The notes: a model not told the origin generated them from the letters alone. Numbered from the stretch's first letter, positions 48,770 to 58,912 are shown. The stretch: 64,000 nt of DNA from an uncultured Lachnospiraceae bacterium (GCA_910584205.1 CAJUAA010000001.1:128651-192650), one strand, 5' to 3'. A program made the numbers and translations.

Positions 48770-50077
48770 ATGGGACATCTGACAACGAGAGACGCCTATC
48801 AGAATCTGGAGGAGCGGATCAACTGGTTCACGCAGGGGGCGCCGCCTTCCGATACGTTATATAAAATCCTGCAGGTACTTTATACAGAGAAGGAAGCCAA
48901 ATGGGTGGCGCTGCTTCCGATACGCCCGTTTACGCTGAAGAAGGCGGCGAAGATCTGGGGGACCACGGAGGCGAAGGCGGAGAAGCTCCTGGATCATCTG
49001 TGCGAAAAAGCCCTTCTGGTAGATTCGGAATACAAAGGGCAGAGACAGTTCGTCATGCCGCCGCCCATGGCAGGATTTATTGAATTTGCCCTTATGAGGA
49101 CGCGGGGGGACATCGATCAGAAATATTTAAGCGAGCTCTACTGGCAGTACATGAACGTGGAGGAGGATTTTGTCAAAGATCTTTTCTTTGCCACGGAGAC
49201 CAGGCTTGGGAGGGTCTTCGTGCAGGAGCCGGTGCTGACCAATGATAAGACGAACCATATCCTGGACTATGAACGGGCCACGCATATTGTGGAGGAGGCC
49301 GGTTATATCGGCCTTGGGACCTGTTACTGCCGCCATAAGGCATATCATGCGGGGCATCCCTGTGAGATCGACGCTCCCTGGGATGTGTGCCTCACCTTTG
49401 ACAATGTGGCACGTTCCCTGTCGGAGCATGGAGAGTATGCAAGGCTGATCTCCAAAGAAGAGGCGAAGGACGTACTGGAGCGTTCTTACGAAAGCAATCT
49501 GGTACAGATCGGAGAAAATGTACGGGAGCACCCGGCCTTCATCTGCAACTGCTGCGGGTGCTGCTGCGAGGCGCTGCAGGCGGCCAGAAAGTTCAGTCCC
49601 ATGCAGCCGGTGGCGACGACGAATTATATTCCGGAGGTGTCTCTGGAAACCTGTATCGGCTGCGGGAAATGTGCGAAAGTCTGTCCGATCCTGGCCATTG
49701 CCATGGAAGAAGAAAAAGAAGCATCAGGCGGGACGAAGAGGAAAAAACATCCAGAGATCGACCGGGAGATCTGTCTGGGCTGCGGCGTCTGCGCGAGAAA
49801 CTGCCCCACGAAGGCCATCGAACTGAAACGCCGTCCGGTTCAGGTGATCACGCCGGTCAACAGCACACACCGGTTTGTGCTTCAGGCTATCGAGAAGGGG
49901 ACGCTGCAGAACCTGGTCTTTGACAACCAGGCGTTCGCCAACCACAGAGCCATGGCCGCGGTGTTCGGGACGATTCTGAAGCTGCCGCCCCTGAAGCAGG
50001 CGCTTGCCAGTAAACAGTTTAAATCAGTCTATCTGGACAGGCTTTTGTCCATGCAGAAGAAAAAGAAAAGCGAATGA
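48770..50077 (+). CDS. 4Fe-4S ferredoxin-domain protein
   Basis: The 435-residue protein has an N-terminal helical domain (about 1-130) that resembles a winged helix (FTLKKAAKIWGTTEAKAEKLLDHLCEKALL read in parts), a middle region with two cysteine clusters (GTCYCRHKA near 185, CNCCGCCCE near 263) and two classic clusters CIGCGKCAKVCP (about 298) and CLGCGVCARNCP (about 338). It probably transfers electrons. This is a known but functionally unclear group in anaerobes. It is monocistronic between two terminators. Confidence 0.82.
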   Translation: MGHLTTRDAYQNLEERINWFTQGAPPSDTLYKILQVLYTEKEAKWVALLPIRPFTLKKAAKIWGTTEAKAEKLLDHLCEKALLVDSEYKGQRQFVMPPPMAGFIEFALMRTRGDIDQKYLSELYWQYMNVEEDFVKDLFFATETRLGRVFVQEPVLTNDKTNHILDYERATHIVEEAGYIGLGTCYCRHKAYHAGHPCEIDAPWDVCLTFDNVARSLSEHGEYARLISKEEAKDVLERSYESNLVQIGENVREHPAFICNCCGCCCEALQAARKFSPMQPVATTNYIPEVSLETCIGCGKCAKVCPILAIAMEEEKEASGGTKRKKHPEIDREICLGCGVCARNCPTKAIELKRRPVQVITPVNSTHRFVLQAIEKGTLQNLVFDNQAFANHRAMAAVFGTILKLPPLKQALASKQFKSVYLDRLLSMQKKKKSE

Positions 50078-50080
50078 GAA

Positions 50081-50121
50081 AAAGGCCGTCCCGGAATCCG
50101 GAGATTCTGAGACGGCCTTTT
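50081..50121 (+). terminator. Rho-independent terminator between convergent genes
   Basis: AAAGGCCGTC (50081-50090) pairs with GACGGCCTTT (50111-50120) and T follows. A second small hairpin (TGCCGGCA-GGTT-TGCCGGCG, 50126-50145) lies beside it. They separate the ferredoxin gene and the minus-strand PTS gene. Confidence 0.8.
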
Positions 50122-50179
50122 ATCATGCCGGCAGGTTTGCCGGCGAAGCCTGCAATCGGCTGCTTTGGAAGAGTTCCGT

Positions 50180-51742
50180 TTACTCCATATTCAGTACATT
50201 TTTAATATTGTTCTTATAGACGTCGGCCTTTGTTCCATAGATGATCTGCACGCCGTCGCTGACCTGTACGACGCCGTTGGCCGCAGTCTTCGCTTTCCAG
50301 TCCGCGTCGGACATGACAAGAGCCTTGTCCTTCACCTTGACTCTCAGGCGGGTAAAGCATGCGTCCACATTCAGGATATTGTCTGCGCCGCCGAGCCCTT
50401 CGATGATGGTGGCCAGAATGTCGTCGCTGACCTTTTTGCTGCCCAGTTCCTTGATCTCTGCGTCGTCCTCTTCGCGGCCCGGCGTTTTGAAATCAAATTT
50501 CTGGATCAGGAACCGGAAGCTTATATAGTATGCGGCGAAGAAAAATACGCCCAGGATGAAGATCCAGATCCAGTTGGAACCCTTATCCGACTGCATGATG
50601 CCGTTGAAAATGGTGCTCAGGAACGGACCGCCGAAGGAGCTGGGTCCAGGGACATTTACCTGGAAAATGTAGGTCAGGAAATAGGCAAGCCCCGCAAATC
50701 CCGCGTGTACCACAAACAGCAGCGGAGCCACGAACAGGAAGGAGTACTCGATGGGTTCGGTGATTCCGGTAAAGATGGAAGGAATCACCGCGGCGATCAG
50801 GAGCGCCTTCACCATCTGCTTTTTCTCCGGCTTTGCGGTATGGTAGATGGCCAGCGCCGCTCCCGGCATACCGAACATGGCGAAGATGACCTTACCGTTC
50901 ATGACAAACCGGGTGATGTTGATGTCAAACATGGCCGTGGGGGAAGCCAGCATGGCGTTGTAAATGTTGACCGCACCTTCTACGATGGTTCCGTCGATCT
51001 CCATGGAGCCGCCCAGGTTGGTGAAGAAGAACGGCGTATAGATGAAGTGGTGCAGGCCGAAGGGCAGCAGCGCACGTTCGCTGAGACCGTAGATCACGCT
51101 TCCTGCGGCGCCGGTACTGTAGATCAGTTCCCCCATGGCGGTGAGGCCGCCCTGGATCACCGGCCATACGAAGGCCATGACAAAGCCCAGCGCGGAGCAT
51201 CCCAGCAGCGTAATCATGGGTACAAACTTGGTACCGGAGAAAATGCCGAGTACCGGCGGAAGCTGGATGTTGTAGTATTTGTTGTGGAGCCACGCCACCA
51301 GCAGGCCGATGAGGATGCCGCCGAATACACCGGTATCCAGAGAAGCGATGCCCATAATCATGGACTGGCCGGTGGTCATGGCAGCAGGGTCCAGCTTGCC
51401 CAGACTGGTGAGGAGCACGTTCATGACATTATTCATGGCGAGAAAGCCGATGACGCTGCACAGAGCGGCAATGCCCTTTTCTTTCTGCGCGTAGCCTACG
51501 GATACGGACACCGCAAAGATAATGGGCAGATAATTGTTGATGGTATTTCCCATGGCCTTCAGCAGATTGAAGAAGAGCCGGATATACTCATTGCCGAGGA
51601 CGGGAAATGTGTTTATAATATTCTGTGTGGTGAAGGCGGAGCCGATGCCTGCCAGGATACCTGCGATAGGCAGGATCATGACCGGAGTCATCAGCACTTT
51701 GCCTAATTTCTGAAACTGTGAAAACGAAAATTTATCTTTCAT
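50180..51742 (-). CDS. PTS EIICB transporter for alpha-glucosides (maltose-type)
   Basis: The 520-residue protein imports and phosphorylates an alpha-glucoside. The EIIC domain has about ten helices (to about residue 425) with GLHHFIYTPFF and ITEPIEYSFLFVAP, the hallmarks of the glucose-superfamily sugar site. The EIIB domain at 440-520 has the phosphorylated cysteine in NVDACFTRLRV. No EIIA is fused, so a separate IIA-Glc protein is needed. It is 22 bases downstream of the GH4 gene, with which it forms an operon. The MalX/GlvC/AglA subgroup is the best guess. Confidence 0.9.
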   Translation of the reverse strand: MKDKFSFSQFQKLGKVLMTPVMILPIAGILAGIGSAFTTQNIINTFPVLGNEYIRLFFNLLKAMGNTINNYLPIIFAVSVSVGYAQKEKGIAALCSVIGFLAMNNVMNVLLTSLGKLDPAAMTTGQSMIMGIASLDTGVFGGILIGLLVAWLHNKYYNIQLPPVLGIFSGTKFVPMITLLGCSALGFVMAFVWPVIQGGLTAMGELIYSTGAAGSVIYGLSERALLPFGLHHFIYTPFFFTNLGGSMEIDGTIVEGAVNIYNAMLASPTAMFDINITRFVMNGKVIFAMFGMPGAALAIYHTAKPEKKQMVKALLIAAVIPSIFTGITEPIEYSFLFVAPLLFVVHAGFAGLAYFLTYIFQVNVPGPSSFGGPFLSTIFNGIMQSDKGSNWIWIFILGVFFFAAYYISFRFLIQKFDFKTPGREEDDAEIKELGSKKVSDDILATIIEGLGGADNILNVDACFTRLRVKVKDKALVMSDADWKAKTAANGVVQVSDGVQIIYGTKADVYKNNIKNVLNME

Positions 51743-51764
51743 GTATGTGGTCTCCCTCTGAAAA

Positions 51765-53090
51765 TTAACGAAGTTCCGGCCAGTAGCCTTTGTTTGCCTC
51801 GATCATCCGATCCAGAATTTTTCTGGCTGTTTTTGCAGACGGTACGGTTTTGTTCATGGTAAACGCCTCCAGCGCCTTCTGGTAGGAATTTTCAAAATAT
51901 GCGTCCACGATCAGCTTCTCAGCGGCAAGCTGCTGCTGAATCATACCCAGATGGAAGGTGGGAATGTCGCCGATCACTACAGGCTCCGGCCCCCAGGTAC
52001 GGAGATAACAGGGAACCTCCACCATGGCGTTCTTTGGAAGCGCCGGGATGGCTCCGTTGTTTTCCACGATGACCAGATAGCGGTCCGCGTTGTTGTAGGC
52101 GATGGAGCACGCCACATCCACGATGAAGTCGCCGAATGCGTTGAACAGCCCCAGATTCACTTCGTGGGCGCCGTTGGTCTCTTTGACAAGGCGTACCTGC
52201 TCGTACATCTCTTTCTCGCGCCCGTCCATGACCATATTGGCTCTGGTGTAGTTGACGTCCCCGTCCTCTGCACATTCTTTTGCATAGAGGTAATACTGCA
52301 GATAGGTGTTGGGCAGATATTCCGGGAAATCGGTCAGGATCTCCTTGAAATTTTCCCAGGTGTGCCGCCAGGACGGATCAGAATGATGTTTGTCATGGGA
52401 CGCGGCCAGCCCGAACTGCATGATCCTTTCCTTCAGTTCCGGCATACGGTCCGTACCGGTTTTGTCATAGAGCTTCGTCCACCATCCAAAGTGATTCAGT
52501 CCGAAGTAGACCGGGTCCAGGTCGTTGTATTTTTGCAGGCCCAGCATCTTGGCAAAGGACAGCATGATCGCCACCGGCATGTCGCAGATGTTCAGGATTT
52601 TGTAATTGTTGTACTGGCGCCTGGTTGCTTCCGCCACGATTGCCGCCGGATTGGAATAGTTGATGATCCATGCTTCCGGAGCGTAGGCGCGGATGTCGTC
52701 GATGACCTTGAATACGGCCGGAATGGAGCGGAGTCCGTAAGCCATGCCGCCCGGTCCGCAGGTCTCCTGTCCGACGACGCCGAATTCCAGAGAGATTTTT
52801 TCGTCCTGCTCTCTCATTTTGAGGCCGCCCTGCCGGATCTGTGCAAATGCGAAATCAATGTCCGTGAATGCTTTTTCAGGGTCTGCGGTTGTAAAATATA
52901 CACATTCCGGATCAAGCTTCGCGGTCAGAGAACGGCATAAAGTATCTACAAGCTCCAGACGTTCTGCACTGATGTCATAGAGAACCAGTTTCTGAAGCGG
53001 AAAACGTTCCAGATTTTCAATCAGACTTGCAATGATACCGGGAGTATGGCTGGAGCCGCCTCCCACAATAACTACTTTAAAACCTTTCAT
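51765..53090 (-). CDS. 6-phospho-alpha-glucosidase (glycoside hydrolase family 4)
   Basis: The 441-residue enzyme cleaves phosphorylated alpha-glucosides delivered by the PTS, using NAD+ and Mn2+. The NAD site is VVIVGGGSSHTPG at the N-terminus; NYSNPAAIVAEA and the metal and catalytic NICDMPVAI motif are visible. GH4 members with CDMP are alpha-specific, while beta-specific ones have CNVP, so GlvA/MalH-type activity is expected. It is the first gene of the minus-strand operon and divergent from the RpiR regulator. Confidence 0.92.
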   Translation of the reverse strand: MKGFKVVIVGGGSSHTPGIIASLIENLERFPLQKLVLYDISAERLELVDTLCRSLTAKLDPECVYFTTADPEKAFTDIDFAFAQIRQGGLKMREQDEKISLEFGVVGQETCGPGGMAYGLRSIPAVFKVIDDIRAYAPEAWIINYSNPAAIVAEATRRQYNNYKILNICDMPVAIMLSFAKMLGLQKYNDLDPVYFGLNHFGWWTKLYDKTGTDRMPELKERIMQFGLAASHDKHHSDPSWRHTWENFKEILTDFPEYLPNTYLQYYLYAKECAEDGDVNYTRANMVMDGREKEMYEQVRLVKETNGAHEVNLGLFNAFGDFIVDVACSIAYNNADRYLVIVENNGAIPALPKNAMVEVPCYLRTWGPEPVVIGDIPTFHLGMIQQQLAAEKLIVDAYFENSYQKALEAFTMNKTVPSAKTARKILDRMIEANKGYWPELR

Positions 53091-53135
53091 GTTTTATACC
53101 CATCCTTATTTTTATAAATTGTTGCGCGCACTTTT

Positions 53136-53229
53136 GATATCCTCTATAATATAACTGTCAGAAGCCTGTATGGGAAGGGGTTTTGGGCAGGATGGAAGGA
53201 TATCCTCTGATTGGATATTTTTCATATCC
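53136..53229. promoter_or_regulatory. ATATCC-type operators in the GH4/rpiR divergent region
   Basis: GATATCCTCT occurs at 53136-53145 and 53199-53208, the second inside the palindrome AGGATATCCT (53197-53206). A further dyad GGATAT-TTTTC-ATATCC lies at 53213-53229. Shared ATATCC half-sites in a divergent promoter region point to binding sites of the RpiR regulator next door. Confidence 0.55.
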
Positions 53230-53262
53230 TGAAATAAATTTCACGTTTTTATGGGGATAATT

Positions 53263-54006
53263 ATGGATTTTTTTAACCGGATCGCAGAAAATACGCAGTA
53301 TCTGAACAAAAGTGACAATGAGATCTTATCCTATTGTATTCAGAACAATGAAAAGGTCTCGGACATGAAAGTACAGGAGGTGGCGCAGGTGTTGTATACA
53401 TCGCCGGCTTCTGTCATACGTTTCTGTAAAAAGCTGGGGTTCAGCGGTTTTTCGGAATTTAAGGCGGCGTTGAAACTGGAGGCGCACCGGGAGTCGAAGA
53501 AGCAGGTTTCGGAGGTGAATTCCATCGACTTTCTGAAGGATATCAATAAGACGACACAGCTGATTCCGGAGGAGACGATCGAGGAAGTCCTGAATCTGAT
53601 TCATACCAAAAAGCGCATCGAGCTTTTTGCCGCGGGCAGCAGCCGGACCGCGGCGAATGAGTTTGCCAAGCGCCTGCAGCTGATTAAAAGACCGGCGTAC
53701 TGCTATGATGACAGTACGCTGATGAACATCAGCGCCAGGCAGCTGGGAGAGGAGGACCTGGTGATCGCACTGTCCATATCCGGTGAGACCAGCCTTGTGG
53801 TTGCCGCCGCCAATATGGCGAAGAGCCGGGGGGCAACACTGGTATCCATTACAAATCTGGGAAGCAATACGCTGAGCGATGTGGCGGATATTAACCTGTA
53901 TGTGAAATCCACGCGTTTTACAAAGGAAGAGATTGAGGTACGCTCCAGGGTACAGCTTCTGATTCTCTGCGAGTACATCTTTTTCCGTTACCTGGAATGG
54001 ACATAA
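53263..54006 (+). CDS. MurR/RpiR-family transcriptional regulator
   Basis: The 247-residue protein has an HTH_6 domain (about 1-75: LNKSDNEILSYCIQN..VQEVAQVLYTSPASVIRFCKKLGFSGFSEFK read in parts) and a SIS sugar-phosphate-binding domain (about 110-235: IELFAAGSSRTAANEFAKRL, ALSISGETSLVVAAA). It should respond to a phosphorylated sugar made by the adjacent PTS and control the divergent operon. ATG 53263 is preferred to ATG 53251 because family members begin at the equivalent point. Confidence 0.88.
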   Translation: MDFFNRIAENTQYLNKSDNEILSYCIQNNEKVSDMKVQEVAQVLYTSPASVIRFCKKLGFSGFSEFKAALKLEAHRESKKQVSEVNSIDFLKDINKTTQLIPEETIEEVLNLIHTKKRIELFAAGSSRTAANEFAKRLQLIKRPAYCYDDSTLMNISARQLGEEDLVIALSISGETSLVVAAANMAKSRGATLVSITNLGSNTLSDVADINLYVKSTRFTKEEIEVRSRVQLLILCEYIFFRYLEWT

Positions 54007-54045
54007 ATTGATTGAAATGAAAAGAAGAAAGGGGGATGGTGCACG

Positions 54046-57000
54046 TTGTCCGTCCGGCAAGAAGCCGGACCATACGATCTGCGCCGACTGACAATGAAGG
54101 AACAGAAAAAAACATGGCAGCCTACCGTCTATGCGCTGATTTTTATGACTGCCGTACTTGCGTTGTTTTTTATCTATACGATACAGAACAGGGCGCGTAT
54201 TCAGGAGCAGAACCGCATCTATGCGGAGGACTGCGCCAGACAGACGGCAGGACGGATTGAAAGCGAATTTGACAATTCCCTGCAGCGTATCCAGAACAGC
54301 GCCTATCTGGTCAGCACGGTGGGAAACAGTCCGGAGATCAACGCACAGGTGCTGAAAAGCCTGGAGGCAAATACTACGTTCGACGCCGTCCGCTTTACCA
54401 GCGCTGACGGTGTCAATCTTGCTTCCAACGGGGCGACGAACAACAGTTCGGACCGGAACTATTTCGCCCGGGGGATGAAGGGGGAAAGCGGACTGGAGAC
54501 CGTGGCGGAATCCCGGATCACCGGGAAACCCATGATGGTCTTTTTTGCCCCCATATATGATCAGGATAAGATTGAAGGTATGCTCCTGGGGCTTTACTTT
54601 GCGGAGGATTATCTTCGGAATATGATTTCCGCCACTTATTTCGGCGAGGAGGCGGATGTGTTTCTCTGTACGCTGGAGGGGGAAGTGATCGCCAGCTCGG
54701 GCGGGGGAAGCTATGGGGAAGACCTGTTCGCGTCCCTGACGGAATCGGGTGTAATCGATGACCGGACTGCTGAGACGGCCAGATCCATGTTCGCAGACGG
54801 AAGCGAGGGAGCGCTTTTGTGCAGTGAGGGCTGTAAAACAGATAACCTGTGCGTCATGCAGCTGTCCGGGTATGACTATGTTCTGGTGCAGGCGTTTCCC
54901 AAGAACATTACCCAGGCCATGGTAAACCGGGCAAATATGGCGGGGGTACGGCTGGAGATCAGCCTGCTCGTCCTGTTTGTGATCTATCTTGCGTTTCTGG
55001 CGGTCCGCGGAAAAAGACAAAGGAGAATACTGGAAACGGAGAATAAGATGGTGAACGATGTGCTCCGGGGCATGAACATCATCTTTTCTTCCCGGTATTT
55101 GATGGTGGATCTGGAAAACAACCACTATTCCTATATGGCCGGAATCGGTCCTCTGAATAACGAAATTCCCATGGAGGGCGTATACAGCGAGATGGCAAAG
55201 GTACACGCCGCAGAAGTGATCGGAGAGGAGGGAAGAGAGGAATTCCGTTACTTCCTTGAGGCCGATACGCTGAGAGAAAGCCTGAGAACGGAGGATTCGG
55301 TCGTCCATGAATGCCATGTATCCCGTCAGGGGAAGGAGGACTGGGAGCACCTGATCGCCATATGTCTGGAGCGAAAGGAAGGGAAGCCGGTCAGGGTCCT
55401 GTACGTGCGCCAGAATGTCACCGAGCTGAAGCTGAAGGAACAGAAGGAGCAGCGGGAGCGGGCGGTGCTGTACAGAAAGGAACGACAGTACCGGATTGCC
55501 ATCATGTCCGGTTCCTTCAGCTCCTTTGAATGTAATCTGACAGAGGACCAGATTGAACAGGACATTACCCGAATGAAGGATGGGGGAGAGACCTCTCTGC
55601 TGAAACAGGTAGGACTGTCGGCTCCCTGCCAGGCATCTGAATACTTTGAACGATGGAAGCGGTTTGTCCTGGAGGAATCGAGGGAGGTTTATAGTGCGTT
55701 TATCAATGTGGATTACCTGAAGGACCAGTTCGAACAGGGCAATATGGAGGTGGATGTGGATTACTGGGGAGAAACGGACCAGGGAGATCCCATGTGTATC
55801 CGCCAGTCCTTCATCATGACCACGGACGGGGACACGGGCGATCTGATCGCCATGGTAGTATCAAAAGACATTACGGAGCAGGTCAGGAAGCAGCGGGAGC
55901 AGACACAGGCGCTGCAGGATGCTCTGATGCAGGCACAGCATGCCAATCAGGCAAAGACCACGTTCCTGTCCAATATGAGCCACGACATACGTACGCCCAT
56001 GAACGCCATCATCGGCTTTGCCACCATCGCCGCCAGCCATATGGATCGGACAGATCAGGTGCGGGACTGCCTGCATAAAATTCTTTCTTCCAGCAATCAT
56101 CTGCTGGGACTGATCAATGATATTCTGGACATGAGCAGGATCGAGAGCGGAAAGCTGCAGATCCACAATCAGGAATGCAATATTCCGGAGCTGATGCATA
56201 ATCTGGTCAATATCATCCAGCCCCAGGTGAAGTCCAAGCAGCTGGAGATGTTCATCGATACCTTCGAGGTGGTCAATGAAGACGTGATTGCGGATCCGCT
56301 GAAGCTGAACCAGATCTTTATCAATTTGATGGGGAATGCTGTCAAATACACGCCGGCGGGCGGGACAGTATCCTTCCGTATCACGCAGCACACTACCTTT
56401 AAGCATGGGTGGGGCGATTATATATTTGTCATTCGTGACAATGGAATTGGTATGTCGCAGGAATTTGTGGAGCATATATTTGAGCCGTTTGAACGGGAAT
56501 CCACCGCCACCAGAAGCGGTATTCAGGGCGCCGGGCTGGGCATGGCGATTACGAAAAACATCGTGGATATGATGGGCGGAGAGATTACGGTGGAAAGCGA
56601 GGTCGGAAAGGGAAGCACTTTCACGGTGAAGCTTTCCCTGCAGCTCCAGGACCTGGAAAAGAACGCGGAGCAGATCCGGGAGCTGGAGGGCCTGCGTTCT
56701 CTGGTGGTGGACGACGATCTGAATGTCTGCGACAGTGTAAGCAGGATGCTGAAGAGCATCGGCATGCGTTCGGAGTGGACGACTTCGGGACGGGAAGCGG
56801 CATATCGCGCCAGATCGGCCTGCGAGGAGGGAGATCCTTATCACACGTACATTATTGACTGGCAGATGCCGGAGATGAGCGGGATTGAGACGGCAAGGAA
56901 GATCCGCAGCGCCGTGGGGCAGGACGCGCCCATTATCATCCTCACCGCCTACGACTGGGCGGATATTGAAGATGAGGCCAGGGAGGCAGGCGTCACCGCA

Positions 57001-57495
57001 TTCTGTGCCAAACCGCTGTTCATGTCTGACCTGAAAGCGGCGCTGCTGGCGGCGAATCAGATCGGAGATGCAAAGTCTGCAGACGGAAAAGCTTCCTGGA
57101 CACAGGCTGATTTTGGAGGAAAGAGGATTCTTCTGGTGGAGGACAATGAACTGAACCGGGAAATTGCCAGCGTCATTCTGGAGGAAGCCGGTTTCGTGAT
57201 CGAATGCGCACCGGATGGAACGGATGCGGTTTCCATGGTCGGACGCTCAGAGGAGGGCTATTATGACGCGGTGCTCATGGATGTGCAGATGCCGGTCATG
57301 AACGGATACGAGGCTACAAAAGAGATCCGGGCCATGAGCCGGAAGGATCTGAAGACGCTGCCCATCATCGCCATGACGGCGAATGCCATGGAGGACGACA
57401 AGGAAGCGGCTCTGAAAAGCGGCATGAATGCGCATGTTGCAAAGCCGCTGGATGTAGATCTGCTTATGGAAGTGCTGCATCGTTTTCTGTGCTGA
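54046..57495 (+). CDS. Large hybrid sensor histidine kinase with two receiver domains
   Basis: The 1149-residue protein (from TTG 54046 with a GGGGG ribosome site; ATG 54094 is an alternative without one) has a membrane helix (about 28-46), an extracytoplasmic Cache-like sensor (about 50-300), a second helix (about 305-323), a PAS-like region with a coiled coil (about 330-625), the phosphoacceptor His646 in MSHDIRTPMNAI, an HATPase domain (NLMGNAVKYTPAGG, DNGIGMS, GAGLGMAITK), and two receiver domains with Asp938 (IIDWQMPEMSG) and Asp1079 (LMDVQMPVMNGY). No output domain is present, so the phosphate must pass elsewhere. Its position before an AgrC/AgrA-like pair suggests but does not prove a link. 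Confidence 0.9.
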   Translation: MSVRQEAGPYDLRRLTMKEQKKTWQPTVYALIFMTAVLALFFIYTIQNRARIQEQNRIYAEDCARQTAGRIESEFDNSLQRIQNSAYLVSTVGNSPEINAQVLKSLEANTTFDAVRFTSADGVNLASNGATNNSSDRNYFARGMKGESGLETVAESRITGKPMMVFFAPIYDQDKIEGMLLGLYFAEDYLRNMISATYFGEEADVFLCTLEGEVIASSGGGSYGEDLFASLTESGVIDDRTAETARSMFADGSEGALLCSEGCKTDNLCVMQLSGYDYVLVQAFPKNITQAMVNRANMAGVRLEISLLVLFVIYLAFLAVRGKRQRRILETENKMVNDVLRGMNIIFSSRYLMVDLENNHYSYMAGIGPLNNEIPMEGVYSEMAKVHAAEVIGEEGREEFRYFLEADTLRESLRTEDSVVHECHVSRQGKEDWEHLIAICLERKEGKPVRVLYVRQNVTELKLKEQKEQRERAVLYRKERQYRIAIMSGSFSSFECNLTEDQIEQDITRMKDGGETSLLKQVGLSAPCQASEYFERWKRFVLEESREVYSAFINVDYLKDQFEQGNMEVDVDYWGETDQGDPMCIRQSFIMTTDGDTGDLIAMVVSKDITEQVRKQREQTQALQDALMQAQHANQAKTTFLSNMSHDIRTPMNAIIGFATIAASHMDRTDQVRDCLHKILSSSNHLLGLINDILDMSRIESGKLQIHNQECNIPELMHNLVNIIQPQVKSKQLEMFIDTFEVVNEDVIADPLKLNQIFINLMGNAVKYTPAGGTVSFRITQHTTFKHGWGDYIFVIRDNGIGMSQEFVEHIFEPFERESTATRSGIQGAGLGMAITKNIVDMMGGEITVESEVGKGSTFTVKLSLQLQDLEKNAEQIRELEGLRSLVVDDDLNVCDSVSRMLKSIGMRSEWTTSGREAAYRARSACEEGDPYHTYIIDWQMPEMSGIETARKIRSAVGQDAPIIILTAYDWADIEDEAREAGVTAFCAKPLFMSDLKAALLAANQIGDAKSADGKASWTQADFGGKRILLVEDNELNREIASVILEEAGFVIECAPDGTDAVSMVGRSEEGYYDAVLMDVQMPVMNGYEATKEIRAMSRKDLKTLPIIAMTANAMEDDKEAALKSGMNAHVAKPLDVDLLMEVLHRFLC

Positions 57496-57550
57496 CCTGG
57501 CTGACGAACCGGCAGGCAGCTGTTGCAAATGAGGTGCGGGAGGCCTGAGC

Positions 57551-58912
57551 ATGACCTTTGGAAAGATTGTCTGCATCAATCTGTGCAGCATTGGCTTTGA
57601 GATTTTATTTATACTCGGTACGGTCCGGATCCTTCTCGGACGGATACCGCGAACGGACGTTCGCTATCAGGCAGTGCATATGATGCAGGGACTGTTCTGG
57701 TGCCTGCTCCTGTCGGTGACGGGAGCCGTCTGCTATCGAATCGGGTTCTGGGAACTTCCGCTGAATGTGGGACAGATTCTGTGGGAATATTTTGTTCTTG
57801 TCGGATGGGTGCTTTTTGTGCGCCTGTTGTATGGTGTCCCTTACAGGACCTGTTGGACCACGGTTTTTCTGGGTGCAATTCTCGTTTCCTATGGGGAGCT
57901 TTTGGCAAATACCCTGGTTCAGGGGAGAGTTTTTGATCTGGCGGTATGGAAAGAGCAGAGAGAGTATCTGTTCTGGCTTCTGGTACTGGTGCCGTCGTGC
58001 CGTTTTCTGTGCCTGTTTTTTGTACGGCGGGCAGGCAGAAGCTATCGGCAGTGGGTGGAGAGGGAGGACCAGAAGAAAAGCGTCCTGCTTCTCGTCGGCC
58101 TGTACCCGGTTCTTTCACGGATGCTTCTTCGGCTTGTATCTCTGTGCGAGGGAAAGAGCGGCGAGAATCCGCTGATCTCTCTGAGCTTCCTGCTGGTGAT
58201 CCATCTGATCCTGGTCCATGTGGGAAGAGAAGAGCAGCAGAAGGAACGCATCCTCCAGCAGCAGGTCGGTCTCCAGCAGCAGAGTGCGTATATAGAAAAA
58301 ATGGAGCAGATCCAGGCGGAGGTGCGGCGGTTCCGCCATGATCTTAACAATATGATGGCGGGGGTGTATCTGCAGGCAAAAGAGGGCGACCTTACAGCGG
58401 TGCAGGCGTTTATCAGGGATGTGACGGAGGATTTTGACCGGCAGACCGGAAGCCAGATCCGGCTTTTGAACCAGCTGGCCAATGTTCATATGACGGAAGT
58501 AAAAGGGCTTCTTCTGGAGAAGCTGGCGAGGATGCAGAGAGAAAAGATTTCCTGCGAGCTGGAAGTGCTCCGCCCCCTGGATTGTACACGAATCCGAAGC
58601 GTGGACCTGTGCCGGTGTCTGGGGATCCTTCTGGACAATGCGGTGGAAGAAGTATGCGGCAGGAAAGACGGGTACATTCATGTGATGATCAGCAGCCAGG
58701 AGTACTGTACGACTTTCCGGGTTAAAAATACTCTGTATGGCATGGTGGACCTTGGACGTCTGGGGATGGAAGGCTATTCCACCAAAGGGACTGGACGCGG
58801 CATCGGACTGTCCAGTTATCGCCATGTGCTGGAAAAGTATGATTTCGTACTGTCTGCCACGGCAGTGGAGGATGGATATTTCATACAGGAATTAAAGATT
58901 CAGGAGATGTAA
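57551..58912 (+). CDS. GHKL-domain sensor histidine kinase (AgrC-like)
   Basis: The 453-residue protein has about six hydrophobic segments over residues 5-225, then a coiled coil with the phosphoacceptor His in RRFRHDLNNMMAG (about 261) and a GHKL ATPase (LGILLDNAVEEV, then TKGTGRGIGLSSYRHV). This is the AgrC/ComD plan for peptide pheromone sensing. GGGAGG is 7 bases before ATG 57551. It lies 55 bases after the hybrid kinase gene and 50 bases before its partner regulator. No AgrB or AgrD gene is found here, so the signal may be foreign or made elsewhere. Confidence 0.87.
   Translation: MTFGKIVCINLCSIGFEILFILGTVRILLGRIPRTDVRYQAVHMMQGLFWCLLLSVTGAVCYRIGFWELPLNVGQILWEYFVLVGWVLFVRLLYGVPYRTCWTTVFLGAILVSYGELLANTLVQGRVFDLAVWKEQREYLFWLLVLVPSCRFLCLFFVRRAGRSYRQWVEREDQKKSVLLLVGLYPVLSRMLLRLVSLCEGKSGENPLISLSFLLVIHLILVHVGREEQQKERILQQQVGLQQQSAYIEKMEQIQAEVRRFRHDLNNMMAGVYLQAKEGDLTAVQAFIRDVTEDFDRQTGSQIRLLNQLANVHMTEVKGLLLEKLARMQREKISCELEVLRPLDCTRIRSVDLCRCLGILLDNAVEEVCGRKDGYIHVMISSQEYCTTFRVKNTLYGMVDLGRLGMEGYSTKGTGRGIGLSSYRHVLEKYDFVLSATAVEDGYFIQELKIQEM

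Noticed and set aside
50165..51706. 513-residue open frame on the plus strand
   Set aside because: It is the shadow of the PTS EIICB gene, whose minus-strand product has all family motifs.
53326..55350. 674-residue open frame on the minus strand
   Set aside because: It spans two genuine plus-strand genes (RpiR and hybrid kinase) and has no recognisable feature or ribosome binding site.
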